Positions 45,117 through 56,067 of a stretch of 64,000 bases of DNA are shown here, piece by piece (position 1 is the stretch's first letter; each line of letters begins with the position of its first letter). Below the pieces are notes generated by a model that had not been told where the DNA came from, ran no database searches, and worked only from the letters and a program-made list of their open reading frames with translations. Source of the DNA: Paraphaeosphaeria minitans (Eukaryota > Ascomycota > Dothideomycetes > Pleosporales > Didymosphaeriaceae); assembly GCA_015832175.1 (NCBI GenBank), contig WJXW01000021.1:62001-126000 (forward strand). The letters are read 5' to 3'. The translations under genes and the position numbers were made by a program.

Positions 45117-47456
45117 TCACAACTTCGGACGGTCAGCCAACCCATTTGCAACCCCTCGGGAGATCCAGTCAGCGATAGCCATGTTAGTAACCATCGGATT
45201 GACTCCACTGGCAGACGGAAACACCGAAGCATCCGCGACATACAGACCCTTGGTGCCCCAAACCCGGCCCGTAGGATCCACGACTCCCTCCTTTTCTCTT
45301 GCACTCATGCGACTGGTGCCCATTTGATGTGCAGACACATACATAGTCTCAGGACTCGGGAGGCCTTTGGCTCTGATCCCGCTAAGCCAGTCCTGGAATT
45401 TCGGATCGTTGACGCCTTCGCTTTTGGGCGTGGCAGGGTCGCGTACGAAGGAATCGTGGCCTGGAATCATGGGAAATATTTCGGTTGCGCCTTGGACATA
45501 CTGTATTTTGGCCAGGGCAATGATGCCTTCAAGAATATGGGCTTTGTCGAAAGTAGAGGTCGTGTATTTGACGCGGACACGTCCATCGTGGGGATCTGGA
45601 TAGACTTGACCTGGATATTTTTCGCGGGCGAGCGCAAAGTATCCAGCCATGTGCCTCATGCGTGCAGCGTTCAGTTTGTAATCTAGGCCACTCTTCCAGT
45701 CCATGAAGGTGAGCCATGCGGTCGGGGTCATGTTGGTCGCTTCGATTTTGACTCCATGACCTTTGCCGTCCAGGTTCTCGAACTCATTGACAACCGAGGT
45801 AAGACAATCTCCTTCCCAAGGTACGATGTCTTCGTTGTAAATGCCGCCGAGGAAGATCACGGGATGTAGATACAGGTTACGTCCGATGTGGTGGTTTTTG
45901 AGCCCAGACCGCAGGAGTAGCAAGGGCGACTGCATCGTACCTGCGGACACAACAACGCGTTTGGCTCTTATGGTGACTTTTCTTCTGGTAACTGGCTCCC
46001 CAGCGATACCGCCATTGGCATCTCTTGAAATCCAGGTGCCTTTTACACCTGCGGCAACCTGTTGTCCACCTTGTTCTGCAAAGATGATCTTCTCAGCGTG
46101 GAAGCCCTCGACAAATTTTGCACCAGTACGGGCTGCGTCGGGTAGCCAGCTGACAACGGGACCTTGCTTCTCGCAAGAACCACAGCCATAGGTACAGTGA
46201 CCACAGTAATGTCGCTTTCCTCCGCTGTTCTGGGGAACTGCCTTGGCAGCATAGCCTAACTTGCGCGCGCCTTCGAGCAATAGCCGGTTTGCGTTATTGT
46301 GCTTGATGTAATCTGTCGAAACCCCCATCCTTTGGCACACTCGGTCGAGCGAGTCTTGAAACTCGGAAGAAGTGAAGAATGGAAGCCCACGATCGGCCCA
46401 CTCTTTTCGCACATATGCCTGTGTTTGGAGGGATGCAGACCAGTTCACCGTTCCACCACCTCCAAATGTCTGACCTGCGACGACAGCCAGTGTAGTGTCG
46501 TCTGATTGGATGCCTCCACCATGCATAAACAAGTTGTCCCATCCATACTGGTCACCTAAAATGAGGGTACAATGTCAGTGTGAGTCAAGAGACGGGGTGG
46601 TACATGTCTCAGCCAAGAAGAAAGAGCAAGAGACATAAGCTTTGTACCCGGTGGTTTACTCACGCATCGGAAAGTGCTCCGGAGTCCAGTGGTGTGCTTT
46701 TTCAACTACAATCACACGATGTCCAGCTTCAGACAGATTCTTTGCGCATACTCCGCCTCCACAGCCACTACCTACAATAACAACATCTGTCTCGATGACT
46801 TGCGTTTCTTCTCCGGGCGGAAACTGAATGAATTCGTAATCAAAGCCTTTTCCTGGCACCATGCCAACTGGTACACGTGGGTACCCAAGGAAGCGGGGCA
46901 ATGTTTCACTGGTTTTCAGCCAAGTCTGCTTCGACAGCGCGCTCATGGATCGAACAAGCTGTCGAAGAAGAGGCAAACGTGCCGTTGCCCACGACTGAAG
47001 TATTTTTTCTCGCACATGTGGAGGCTGCTCACTGAAGGGCGTGACTTTGCCTGTGAGGACTAGCGATCCAGCGCGGGTGTTGAGTATGTTCAAGATCATC
47101 GACAGATCCTTCCTGTTGGATCGAGGCAGGGTGAGCGCGATTACTCTTCGCAGCTCTTCTCTGAACGCGGGATCCGAAGCAGAGTTGTCGTCAAGCAATG
47201 CTTTGGCGGCTTCCTCGCCATCAGGTTCGGGGGTGAGGCCCCGAAGCTTGCATACGTGTGCCGCGTATGCATTGTCTGTGACGGCGATCTCGGTGCCGTT
47301 TCGAGCGATTGCGGCTGGCTTCACAGTGGGTATGATGGTGTCGGCGATGGCGAGGAGTGTCTTCCATTGTGGTGGAGTGAGTGGATCGCCCGCTGGGATA
47401 GGCGGCAAAGTAGAGGCTTTGGGAGACACGGTTGCGGTAGGAAGCGGTTCCGACAT
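45117..47456 (-). CDS. FAO1: Long-chain fatty alcohol oxidase (GMC oxidoreductase)
   Basis: Two exons (47456-46664 and 46555-45117, intron 108 bp) give 743 aa, normal for FAO enzymes. The join reads EHFPMR/DQYGWDNLFMHGGG. The N-terminal 220 residues match the FAO-specific region (PPQWKTLLAIADTIIP). The FAD-binding Rossmann motif GSGCGGG starts at residue 229, and a Cys-rich loop (HYCGHCTYGCGSCEK) follows in exon 2. The C-terminal GMC catalytic region contains AHQMGTSRM and SGVNPMVTNMAIADWI. The family oxidises long-chain alcohols to aldehydes with release of hydrogen peroxide, in alkane and wax use. The C-terminus, PKL, is only a weak peroxisome signal. An 18-bp repeat directly follows the stop codon. 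Confidence 0.92.
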
Positions 47457-48190
47457 GGCGGCTTGGGGAACGGTAACTATTGAGCCTGGTGGCTAGCGTA
47501 ATGGACTGTTCACATTGCTGGTTGCATCATGATAGCATGGAGAGTTGGCGATAGACGAGTCTACGGCGTACGTCTACTGCACACGGACGTGTTGCGGAGC
47601 CAGCGGCGGACCTCGGAGCGATGACGAGGGGGAAACGCGGAGTGCATGAGAGCCTAGGCTGATTTGGTGCGTGCCCGCGAGTCATGCGCTTCCACCTCGG
47701 CACTCCTCTTTATGGGATGGCGCCACGGCGTGGCTTGTACCATGCACCTGGGCAGTCTACTTGCGCCACACTCCCGTGGCGCTGTTAACGCCGGTATATC
47801 TCCTCGGATCTATTCTGACAGCGTCCAGGCCGCGTCGGCGCTGGGTTGGGCTCCACTTCACTCCACCTCAGTCCGCTTCAATGCAATCCACTGTCCAGAC
47901 TCAGGACTGCCAGTGCTGCCTTCTGGGCAGGGGACCTCTTCCTCCTTCTCGCCGGCGGTTCCAAGCGGCTCAAGGCGGCCAGTAATTGGTTTCTATCAGT
48001 AGGTAGGGCCAAGTCATGGTTTGAGGCTCACATGGCGCTGGGCCACCGAGCAGTGACGGTTCAAGCGACGCCAAATGTAGAATTTCAAGGGTCGATTCGA
48101 CACCATTACTCACGTAGAATAGAATGGACTACGGTTACTCACGTAGAGTAGAATAGAATAGAATAGAAAGGGATAGCATAGGGTAGCATA

Positions 48191-48306
48191 GGATGGGATG
48201 GGATGGGATGGGATGGGATGGGATGGGATGGGATGGGATGGGATGGGATGGGATGGGATGGGATGGGATGGGATGGGATGGGATGGGATGGGATGGGATG
48301 GGATGG
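48191..48306. repeat. (GGGAT)n pentanucleotide array, about 23 units, G-quadruplex potential
   Basis: A nearly perfect run of GGATG/GGGAT pentamers occupies this interval. On the left it is bordered by AGAAT and GGATAGCATA repeats, and on the right by four copies of ATGCGATAGG. Each unit has a run of three G separated by AT, which meets the usual G-quadruplex rule many times over. Confidence 0.95.
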
Positions 48307-48450
48307 GGTGGGGTGGGATGGGATGATGGGATGCGATGGGATGCGATAGGATGCGATAGGATGCGATAGGATGCGATAGGATGGGATAGGAAAGGATAGC
48401 ATAGCATAGGATAGGACACAATAAAGCGGCTCTGGGCATGTCGTGGTGAG

Positions 48451-48525
48451 GCAAATGGCACCCGGGCGCTTTGCCAATACGAATTACGCAAATGGCATCG
48501 GGGCGCTTTGCCAATGCGAATGACC
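48451..48525. repeat. 37-bp direct duplication
   Basis: The unit GCAAATGGCA...GCTTTGCCAAT occurs at 48451 and again at 48488 with few changes. Each unit has GGCAAA/TTTGCC inverted ends. Confidence 0.75.
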
Positions 48526-49103
48526 AAGGAAAGCAACGCGAGTGGTCAGAGATAAGCCCGCGTCCCGATTCGGACATGGGCGGCATCCAAGGCCGTTGCC
48601 AAAACTTACGGATCGCTGCCGTGTCGCAGTGTGCACACTAGGTAGGTACTGGTAGATACTAGCTACACATGCACAGCAGTCTAGGTAGGCAGCGCCTTCG
48701 ATACAGCAGATGCCTATGCCTAGGCCCATGTTGTCACGGGCGCTGTACGCGGCGAGGTCAACTCGAGCCATCTATAACGACAACTGTATCGGCAAGCTGC
48801 TGCGCTCTCGTCAAGGCTGCACTGCACTACTGTGTACAGGTACCAAGAAGCCGCAGCGGCCGAGGAGACGAGCCATTTGAGCTGGGATCATCCTGCTGCA
48901 CACACACACTGCACAGATATTTGCAGCGAGGCTAGCCGCTACCTAGTACGCTCCGTCGAAGGCGTTGGACCCTCGCCTTCACCAGGCCGGTACGGGTGCA
49001 ACAACGTCGTCGTTCTTAATAATTCACTCGGTCGCTCCCATTCCTGGCGTGACCCCTCCATACCTCTCGCTGCACCACCCTCGCCGGCCGACAACACCCA
49101 GCC

Positions 49104-49141
49104 TATCCACCTATCCACCCATCCACCCATCCACCCATCTA
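49104..49141. repeat. 8-bp tandem repeat (ATCCACCC)n
   Basis: About five units lie in the presumed 5' leader of the FYVE gene, 410 bp before its ATG. Confidence 0.8.
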
Positions 49142-49551
49142 CACACATCCCTCTCCCACCCGCACCGCGCCAACAGGCAACCAGTCCACAGACATAGATC
49201 AACCCCGGGCGGCCTGTCGTGCACCTGTCCTTATCGCCCACCGCCTCTCCTCGACCACCAATTGCCGTCGACCGCAAACACCAACACGCGCAGAGCCGCA
49301 GGCTTGCTCAGAATACAATAACTGTGCAGTCGCGCCGTTCACCACGCCTTTGACCTGTCGTCGCCGCCTCTCTTCGTCACCCGCCCGCCGACGCTCGCAC
49401 CTCCACCTCCACCCACGCCGACACGCGAAACAAACGCCCGTGGCCCCAGTTCAATCACCCTCCGCCTTCGCCTCGCAGCCTCGTCGCTCGAGCCCACACT
49501 CCTTGCCTTGGCCTTGCTCTTTGCTGCCACGCACCCTCATCCGACCGCTTC

Positions 49552-50831
49552 ATGTCAACCCAGTTCTCGAGCGCGACCGTCGCTGTGCAGCACAGCCCGT
49601 TCCAACACGCATACAACAAGTCTGCCATTTACAGCCGGATCGACTCAGGCTCGAATACCCCAATCAACGTGTCGCCCACCTCGCCGCGCACCATGGGCCA
49701 CCTGCCCGCCTATCCCCAGCATGCGCCGGCGCTTCGCCCGCTGAAGACGCCTGGCTACATCCCCGCAGCGCTGCGTAGGACCGAGAAGCCTGGTGGACGG
49801 TCGCCGCCAACCGCCGACTCTGCCAGCGACACACCAAACGCCAGCTGGGCTTCTTCTGCACAGTCGCCTGGCGAGATTACCTCCATCTCCCGCATCGCGA
49901 CCGAGGACATGCGCTCCATCTACGACGACACCCCGCTGTCTCCGGTGGCTGGGCCCATTACGCGCAACCATTGGCAGGTACGTTGATTTCGTTTCCTTTC
50001 GTTTCCTTTCCGCGCAGCCCAGTGGTTTCTCTGTCATTATTATTGTCAGCACCCACTCTCCTCCACTTTTGTCGCGTGCCTTTCCCTGCGCGAGCCGCTG
50101 TTACGTACATGGTTCCGGAGCGGGCCCCTTAGCGTGGCAACGGTTCCCAGCGCCTCGCCGAATACGTACCGACGCGAGCTGCAGCAAGCCCTCAACAGCT
50201 CCTGACCTTCGCATCGAGCCCTGACGCCGCTGCCTTGTGCCGCTCGTCGGACAAGTAGCGATGCCACGATGTGCTTGAGACGGCTGCCGTACGCTTCTTC
50301 TTATTCTTCCTTTTGTCTCACCCGCCACGAGTCCTCCCACACTGCAGCGTCGCCTGCCTCGGCCTTCTCCGTCCTTAGCCCATTCCTTTGACATTTCGGA
50401 GCCTCTTTCGCGCCTGGCCCAATCGGACAGAGCTGACTGAATCCTTCTAGCCCGACAGCTCGACTGTTGTCTGCACCGCCTCGTGCTGCCAGCAGCCGTT
50501 TGGTCTCTTCATGCGTCGCCATCACTGTCGCAAGTGCGGCGGCATCTTCTGCTACCAGCACCTCCAGAAGCAGGTTCGCCTCAACGAGCACGCCTTGTTC
50601 CATCCCGAGGGCGAGTTGCACAAGGCCTGCGATCGTTGCCACACGCAGTTCCGCGAGTGGGAGCAGATGCGCTCCAGCCGCACCAATAGCGAGAGCTCTG
50701 GCAGCATCGATAGCCCCGCCGCCGTGCAGATTGAGCAAGCGCCGCAGGGGAAGCGTTCAGAGTGTGCTCCCAAGGCCAGCTTCCTGTCGCAGAGCTTCGG
50801 CGGTGGCACCTGGAACTGGAGCACCTTCTAA
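49552..50831 (+). CDS. FYVE zinc-finger protein
   Basis: Two exons (49552-49977 and 50451-50831) give 268 aa. The intron is 473 bp, long for this genome, with CTGAC near its 3' end (about 50433). The join reads [12 protein letters not shown], which restores the conserved W..D start of a FYVE domain. The domain covers about residues 140-210. It contains the phosphoinositide-binding signature RRHHCRKCG and further zinc ligands ([15 protein letters not shown]). Such domains bind PI3P on endosomes and vacuoles. The N-terminal 140 residues are Ser/Pro-rich and disordered, and the C-terminal tail is short. The yeast relatives are Pib1/Vac1-like proteins, but the precise orthologue is not clear. Confidence 0.88.
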
Positions 50832-51989
50832 ATCACGACTGCTTCGACGAGTCTCTTTCTGGGCATTCGTGCCGTCTTTCTCAACATGATGATATCCCGG
50901 ACGGCCCATCGGCTAATTGAGGGCACATGGTCGTCCACAATTCTTTCCAGCTCTTTCAGCTTCTCCATGAAGCATCTGCATAGTTTCATGGTATCCTGGC
51001 GCACAGCATTACTCGGCGGGTGGGCATTTTCAGCGATTAGTATTCCTTTGGTTCGCCCATAGACTCGCCGCGTTCGCAAGAACGTGTGCTGCTCCAGCCA
51101 ACGAGATATCCAACCTAATGATTATTTCTTCTGGACCTGGTCAGTCGATCGGCTATACGAGCTGGCGACGCGGAATTCGAGCTGCGGTTCCGGCATAATG
51201 GGGTTTTAATGGACTGGCGTATGGGGGCATTGACGATTTATTTTCCAGGCTGCATCGGACGATATTGTAGAGTGCTCTCGCACTTTGCAAGGCAGCATGC
51301 CATGACTGGCACGTGTGTTGGAGGGACCGTAGGCGTAGGAGTATAGTCGTTGCCTGGTCGTCAGTGGAATGAAGTTCTTTAGCATGTTAATTTGCTGTTT
51401 GCAGCTGGTGACTCGGTGCGTGGCGATGGCGTGATGCAATGAGGACTGTGATGGGGTTCCGACGGCTCTCGGAGCGAAGGTGCGACAAAGTGGAGACGTG
51501 AGAGGGCAGCCGCACTTGAGCAAACACTCGGTCAGCGACGACACTGGAAAACAAAGAGCAGCGGCAGCATCGCTATATATGAATCAAGCACACCGTTTCT
51601 AGAGTCAGAAGGGGAAAAAAAGCACCATTAATGAAACATCTGGTCCACTCAGCTGCTCTCAGCCCTGTCTAAGATGGCTGGCGGGAGGGATGGTGCTCCC
51701 CGATTGGTCGGGCCCTGGCTCCTGGGATCCAAAATTCTAGCACAACATTCTGCGAGGGGATGACCTCTTTTCATATCCACAATCACATCACGCGTGTGCC
51801 TTCACCGCTTGCCTGGGACAACATTCCGATCTGTCCCGCAACCTAGTGAGAAAGTTGGCCGCCATTCATTCGCTGTTCTTGCGCGCGGCGGGCAGCGGTG
51901 CCCCCGCTGTTCTGAAAGTTGCGACTACGACTACGAATACGACTACTTCAGGTTATTGCAGACGCTTCTTCGGTACCAGCATCCCGGCC
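50832..51989. other. Intergenic, FYVE gene to DUS1
   Basis: No gene is supported. The last 145 bp before the DUS1 ATG (51846-51989) are open in frame with DUS1 but have no ATG. They would encode an Arg- and Thr-rich segment. Confidence 0.55.
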
Positions 51990-53796
51990 ATGGCATCTGA
52001 CGTGCCAACTCCGAAGAGGGAGGGTAGCGATGGTGTGGACCAGCCCAGGCAAAGGAACAAGCTGCGCGGGAGGGCTTTCTACCAGAGTATAGGCAGCCCC
52101 AAGCTTGTGCTTGCGCCTATGGTAGACCAGTCGGAATTCGTACGCCACCCAGAGCTACACATGCAGACAGGCAACTAATGATGCATTCCAGGCCTGGCGC
52201 ATGCTCTCGCGTTCCTTCCTCCCTGCCTCGGAGCAGTCCAACCTGCTTGCGTACACGCCCATGTTTCACTCCAAAATGTTTCTCGAGGTCCCCAAGTACC
52301 GTGACTCACACTTCCAGCCGCTCAAGTCAGCCATACCTTCGCCTCCCGACGCATACCATTTCTCGCAGCTCCCAGATACAGAGCGACATCTCGACGGGAA
52401 CCCAGCGTTCGACCGCCCGCTCACTGTGCAGTTTTGCTCCAATGACCCTGACGACCTGCTTGGCGCTGCAAAACACGTCGCGTCGTTCTGCGATGCCGTC
52501 GATCTGAATTTAGGATGTCCGCAGGGTATCGCGAGGAGGGGAAACTATGGGGCGTTCTTGCAGGAAACTCCGGAGTTGATTGCGAAGATGATAAAAAAGC
52601 TGGACGAGGAGCTAGATGTGCCAATCACGGCCAAGTTCAGGATTCTTGAGACAAAGGAGAAGACACTGGCGTACGCGAAAACCATACTGGACGCCGGGGC
52701 GAACATACTTACCGTACACGGCCGGCGGCGCGAACAAAAGGGACATAACACCGGACTGGCAGATTGGGAGATGATCCGCTATCTGAGGGAGAATCTGCCA
52801 AGAGACACAGTCATATTTGCAAATGGCAACATTCTGCAGCATGAGGATTTTGCAAAGTGTCTGGAAACGACGGGTGCCGATGGTGTCATGACTGCTGAAG
52901 GAAACCTGTACGACCCGACTATCTTCGCGAAGCCCCCTCCGATCGGCGAAGAGGGCCGTGAATACTGGCGCGGACGAGACGGGAAAGGCGGCTACAGAGT
53001 CGATGCCGTGTTCCGTCGTTATATGGACATCATCCACAAGTATGCGCTTGGGCAAGAACCACCGGTGCGAGGTCCGCTCTTCCATCCCGACGACCCTGAA
53101 GAGCCGCCATCGCCGCCGCGGGAAGAGGATGATGGCCCGCCACGCAAGAGACAAAAACAGAACAAGATCGAAAAGGGTCAACCGAAAAACCCGAACCTGA
53201 CGGCTATGCAGGCGCATTTGTTCCATCTCCTGCGACCGCTCGTATCACAGCATCACAACGTCAGGGACGCATTGGCAAAGTGTCGTATGGGTGATATCGA
53301 CGCCTACGAGAACGTGCTTAAGCTCACGGAGAAGGCTGTTCAAGAGGGCATACAAGCTTACGAACGGGAGCACGCCGATGCGCAAACTACGAATGGCGAA
53401 TACACCAGCAAATTGGACTCTGCACCCGAGAGCGCACAAGATGACACCCCACAGGAAGAGCTGGACCCATACGAGTCCTCGCTCGCTACTGTCGCCCGAT
53501 GCAAACGTCCTTTCTGGGTGTGTCAGCCCTACGTCCGCCCGCTCCCAAAGGAGGCTATAAAGAAGGGATCGATGCAGCTGAGCAAGAAGGAGAAGAAGAG
53601 GCTGGAGGATGAAGAGGCGTCAGCCAAAGCGGTAGGACTACAGCCAGAGGGCAGGATCGAGAAGGAGACCTTGAAGACAACAGCGGCAAACGGGCACACG
53701 GCTGAGGGGGAAACGGCCCCGGTTGAAGGAACTCCGGTTGAAGGAACGCAGCAGGAGGAGGTTGAGATTCCTAAGGAGGGCGTGGTGTGTGGATGA
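51990..53796 (+). CDS. DUS1: tRNA-dihydrouridine synthase (16/17), DUS1
   Basis: Exons 51990-52139 and 52192-53796 give 584 aa. The intron is 52 bp, with CTAAT before the acceptor. The join is VDQSEF/AWRMLSR. The enzyme reduces uridines 16 and 17 of tRNA with NADPH and FMN. Visible signatures are LAPMVDQSE, the catalytic Cys159 in LNLGCPQGIARRGNYGAFL, ITAKFRIL, LTVHGRRREQKG and ANGNI. The region after about residue 330 contains a Pro/Glu-rich insert and a Lys/Glu-rich C-terminal tail, as in other fungal copies. The ATG at 51990 is the first in frame. Upstream codons back to a TAG at 51844 are open, so a non-AUG or spliced N-terminal extension is possible. Confidence 0.93.
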
Positions 53797-54118
53797 GAGA
53801 TTGGCTCGAGACCCGCCCGACCTGTCAACAACCTGCGGATCGAGCTATCGACTACTGGATCGCAGAAGCACTCCCTACATAAAGATATAAACGGCTTCGA
53901 AATTGAAGGTGATCCTACAAAACAGTACAGCTATTGCAACCCTGATTCACCTTCACCTTGCTGTCAGTTTTTGGGCGCTCCTTCTCTTCCCGACTCACAA
54001 ATTTTGGCGACCCGTCTCCCACAATAAACGCGCAATCTCCACCTTTCCGTCTTCTGTCTCCACGCCCACTGTTGTGCTCTCTTTGCGTACACATTATTCT
54101 CGCCCTAACGCATCCACA
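53797..54118. other. DUS1 terminator and J-protein promoter
   Basis: A 322-bp gap between genes on the same strand. ACATAAAGATATAAACGG near 53877-53894 could be a poly(A) signal of DUS1 or a TATA-like element. It is not resolved which. Confidence 0.4.
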
Positions 54119-55408
54119 ATGGCGCCCTTCAAGCCAAGTATCGGAGACTTTTACTTCGACCTGGATGTAACTCAGAGTGCTACGCAAGCTGAAATCAAGT
54201 CGGCGTACCGCAAACTCGCCTTGCGATATCACCCGGACAAGACGGGATGTACCAAAGACGATGATGACTTCAAGAGGGTATGCTATTGTGTGCACACAAA
54301 CGTACCTAGACTAATTAATGCGCGTAGTTCCATGCAGCGTATGAACAGCTCCGTAATGCAGAAGAGCGCGAGATATATGACAAGGCCTACATCGGCCGGC
54401 TAAAGGATGCCTGGATCACATATCGGCGATATCACGAACAGGAAGCCAAAGCGCAGAAAGAGGCCGAAGAATCGAAGGAGGGAAAAGAAGCCGAGGACGC
54501 GTGCTACGAGGCCAAGATGAAAAGGCTCTCGAGTCAGCACGCTGCCTTTCGACGTTACGTTGAAGTCGTTCGACGGGAAGACGAAACGCATGATCGGTGC
54601 ATGAACGAGTCTGGTGCTAATATCAATCGATGAGGCCAATGTGAATGCAAGGGATGTCAGGCACGCCGCCAACGACTCGAGGGGGAGAAGGTATGTTATG
54701 TTCGTCGTCTGTTCACGAGCAGGGCCAATATACGGGTCCGTGTACTAGATCAACCCTCCTCCTAAAGGACTGGCCGACCACGAGAAGGCCTTTCTGCGTG
54801 CCTACTTGCAAGCGCAGCTGGAGAAGCAGGCGGAGAGGAAGAGGGAAGAAGAGAAGCGAGAAGCATGGCACAAGAAGCGCCAAGAAGAGGACAAACGTCG
54901 GCGCGAAGAGAAAGAGCGGCTGCGAAAGGAGCGCGAAGACGAAGAGCGGCTACGTAAGGAGCGCGAAGAAGAGGGCAGACGTCGACGCGAGGAGAAAGAG
55001 CGTGAGGAGCGCGAGAAGCAAGCCGCGGAAACCAAGCGCAAACAGGAAGCCCGGAAGCTCAAAGAGAATTTGGCGGAGGAGCGCACCGAAGAAGCTGCAC
55101 GTCGCGCCGGAGCGCGCAACGAGAAGGCTGCCCGACTGAAGTTGGCGAAGGACTACATCAGTAGGAAACAAGACGAGGCACTTGCTCGGGCGGTAGGCAT
55201 CCAGGCCACTGTGGATGAGGTCGGGGAGAGTATCGGCTGGGCGAAGAAGAAGAGAGAGAGCCAGTGCATGTTCTGTGGGGTCAGGGTGAAAGTCTTCTGC
55301 TTCCAGCTGCCGCACGGGATGGGTGATGCTTGCAGCCCTTGCAAGAAGGGCTTCAATCATGTCACGCACATGCCCGAGCAGGAGGAGGAGCAGGATGCCG
55401 ACGCGTAG
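54119..55408 (+). CDS. J-domain protein with an in-frame TGA
   Basis: Exon 1 (54119-54277) encodes the J domain with its HPD motif at residues 38-40, so an Hsp70 co-chaperone role is expected. Exon 2 starts at 54328 and runs in frame to a TGA at 54631-54633, which gives 154 aa. Beyond the TGA the same frame continues ([19 protein letters not shown]) to a good donor at 54691, a 58-bp intron, and exon 3 (54749-55408). Exon 3 encodes a very charged coiled coil and a Cys-rich end (CMFCG, CSPCKKG). If the TGA were a Trp codon, one 393-aa protein would result. It may be a nonsense mutation, a sequencing error, or the true end. Alternative splices that skip the TGA looked poor. Confidence 0.65.
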
Positions 55409-56036
55409 CTGGGGTGCTGATGGTCAAACCAATGTCCATATGGTCTGATGGCCATCTGCCCACCAGATAGATCCATCTTCTCCAATGCAAATTTCAAAAA
55501 CTGCGACACTAAACTCTATGCGTTTTGAACCCTTCAACTTCCCCCTGCATCCTACATCCCGTGCACCCTCAGTGATGCTCGAATTCGACGCAAACCCAGC
55601 CAGAATCCTCGCCATCATCTAGACACCCGACAGAACAGTGCTTTAGGTACCTACGCCGAGCGCGCCGTCTCGACAGAAGCGCACGCACGGAAACAAAGAC
55701 AAGGACAGCATCGCCTTCTCGGCTTCCACAGCACGCGTATACCTACGCGTGGACGCCCCATCAGCGACAAGTCCAACGAGCGCAAAGGGTACGGTAGATG
55801 TTGAAGGCAAACTCAACTCAGGCTTGTTGCTGCGCTAGGTACCTATGCTGGGGGCTGGGACTGCGGGGTCTGCTATCGTAGCTAGCAAGATAGCTTACCG
55901 TGAGGTTGGTCGGGTACAGTAGTGGGTATCGTAGGTAGGTAGCCGAACCTGCCTTGTGGCTTTTGTGCTAGCAGTGGATTTGAGGGGTGTGAAGCGCGCT
56001 GTGGGGACTTTGCTTTGGGGTACGGTGTGCGGGCTG

Positions 56037-56067
56037 TGGGTAGGTAGGTAGGTAGGTAGGTAGGTAT
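56037..56067. repeat. (TAGG)n tetranucleotide tract
   Basis: About seven GTAG/TAGG units in a row. The same motif recurs in shorter form in many intergenic parts of this window. Confidence 0.9.

Larger units (their letters stand above)
47457..49551. other. Intergenic between divergent oxidase and FYVE genes
   Basis: This 2.1-kb region holds both promoters. It contains the (GGGAT)n array with flanking GATAG-type decay (48145-48420), a 37-bp duplication (48451-48525), and an ATCCACCC tract (49104-49141). Reading frames through the arrays (Pro-Ser-His-Pro-Ile repeats) are repeat artefacts. Confidence 0.65.

Noticed and set aside
48191..48306. Array as an interstitial telomere
   Set aside because: Fungal telomere repeat is TTAGGG. 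The unit here is GGGAT without the TTA, so no telomere origin is supported.
48110..48586. Three overlapping minus-strand ORFs rich in Pro-Ser-His-Pro-Ile
   Set aside because: They are translations of the (GGGAT)n array and open in all three frames because of the 5-bp period. Not genes.
54597..54651. Intron that would remove the J-protein TGA (GTGCAT...CAAG)
   Set aside because: Weak donor and acceptor, and the result would shift exon 3 out of its coiled-coil frame.
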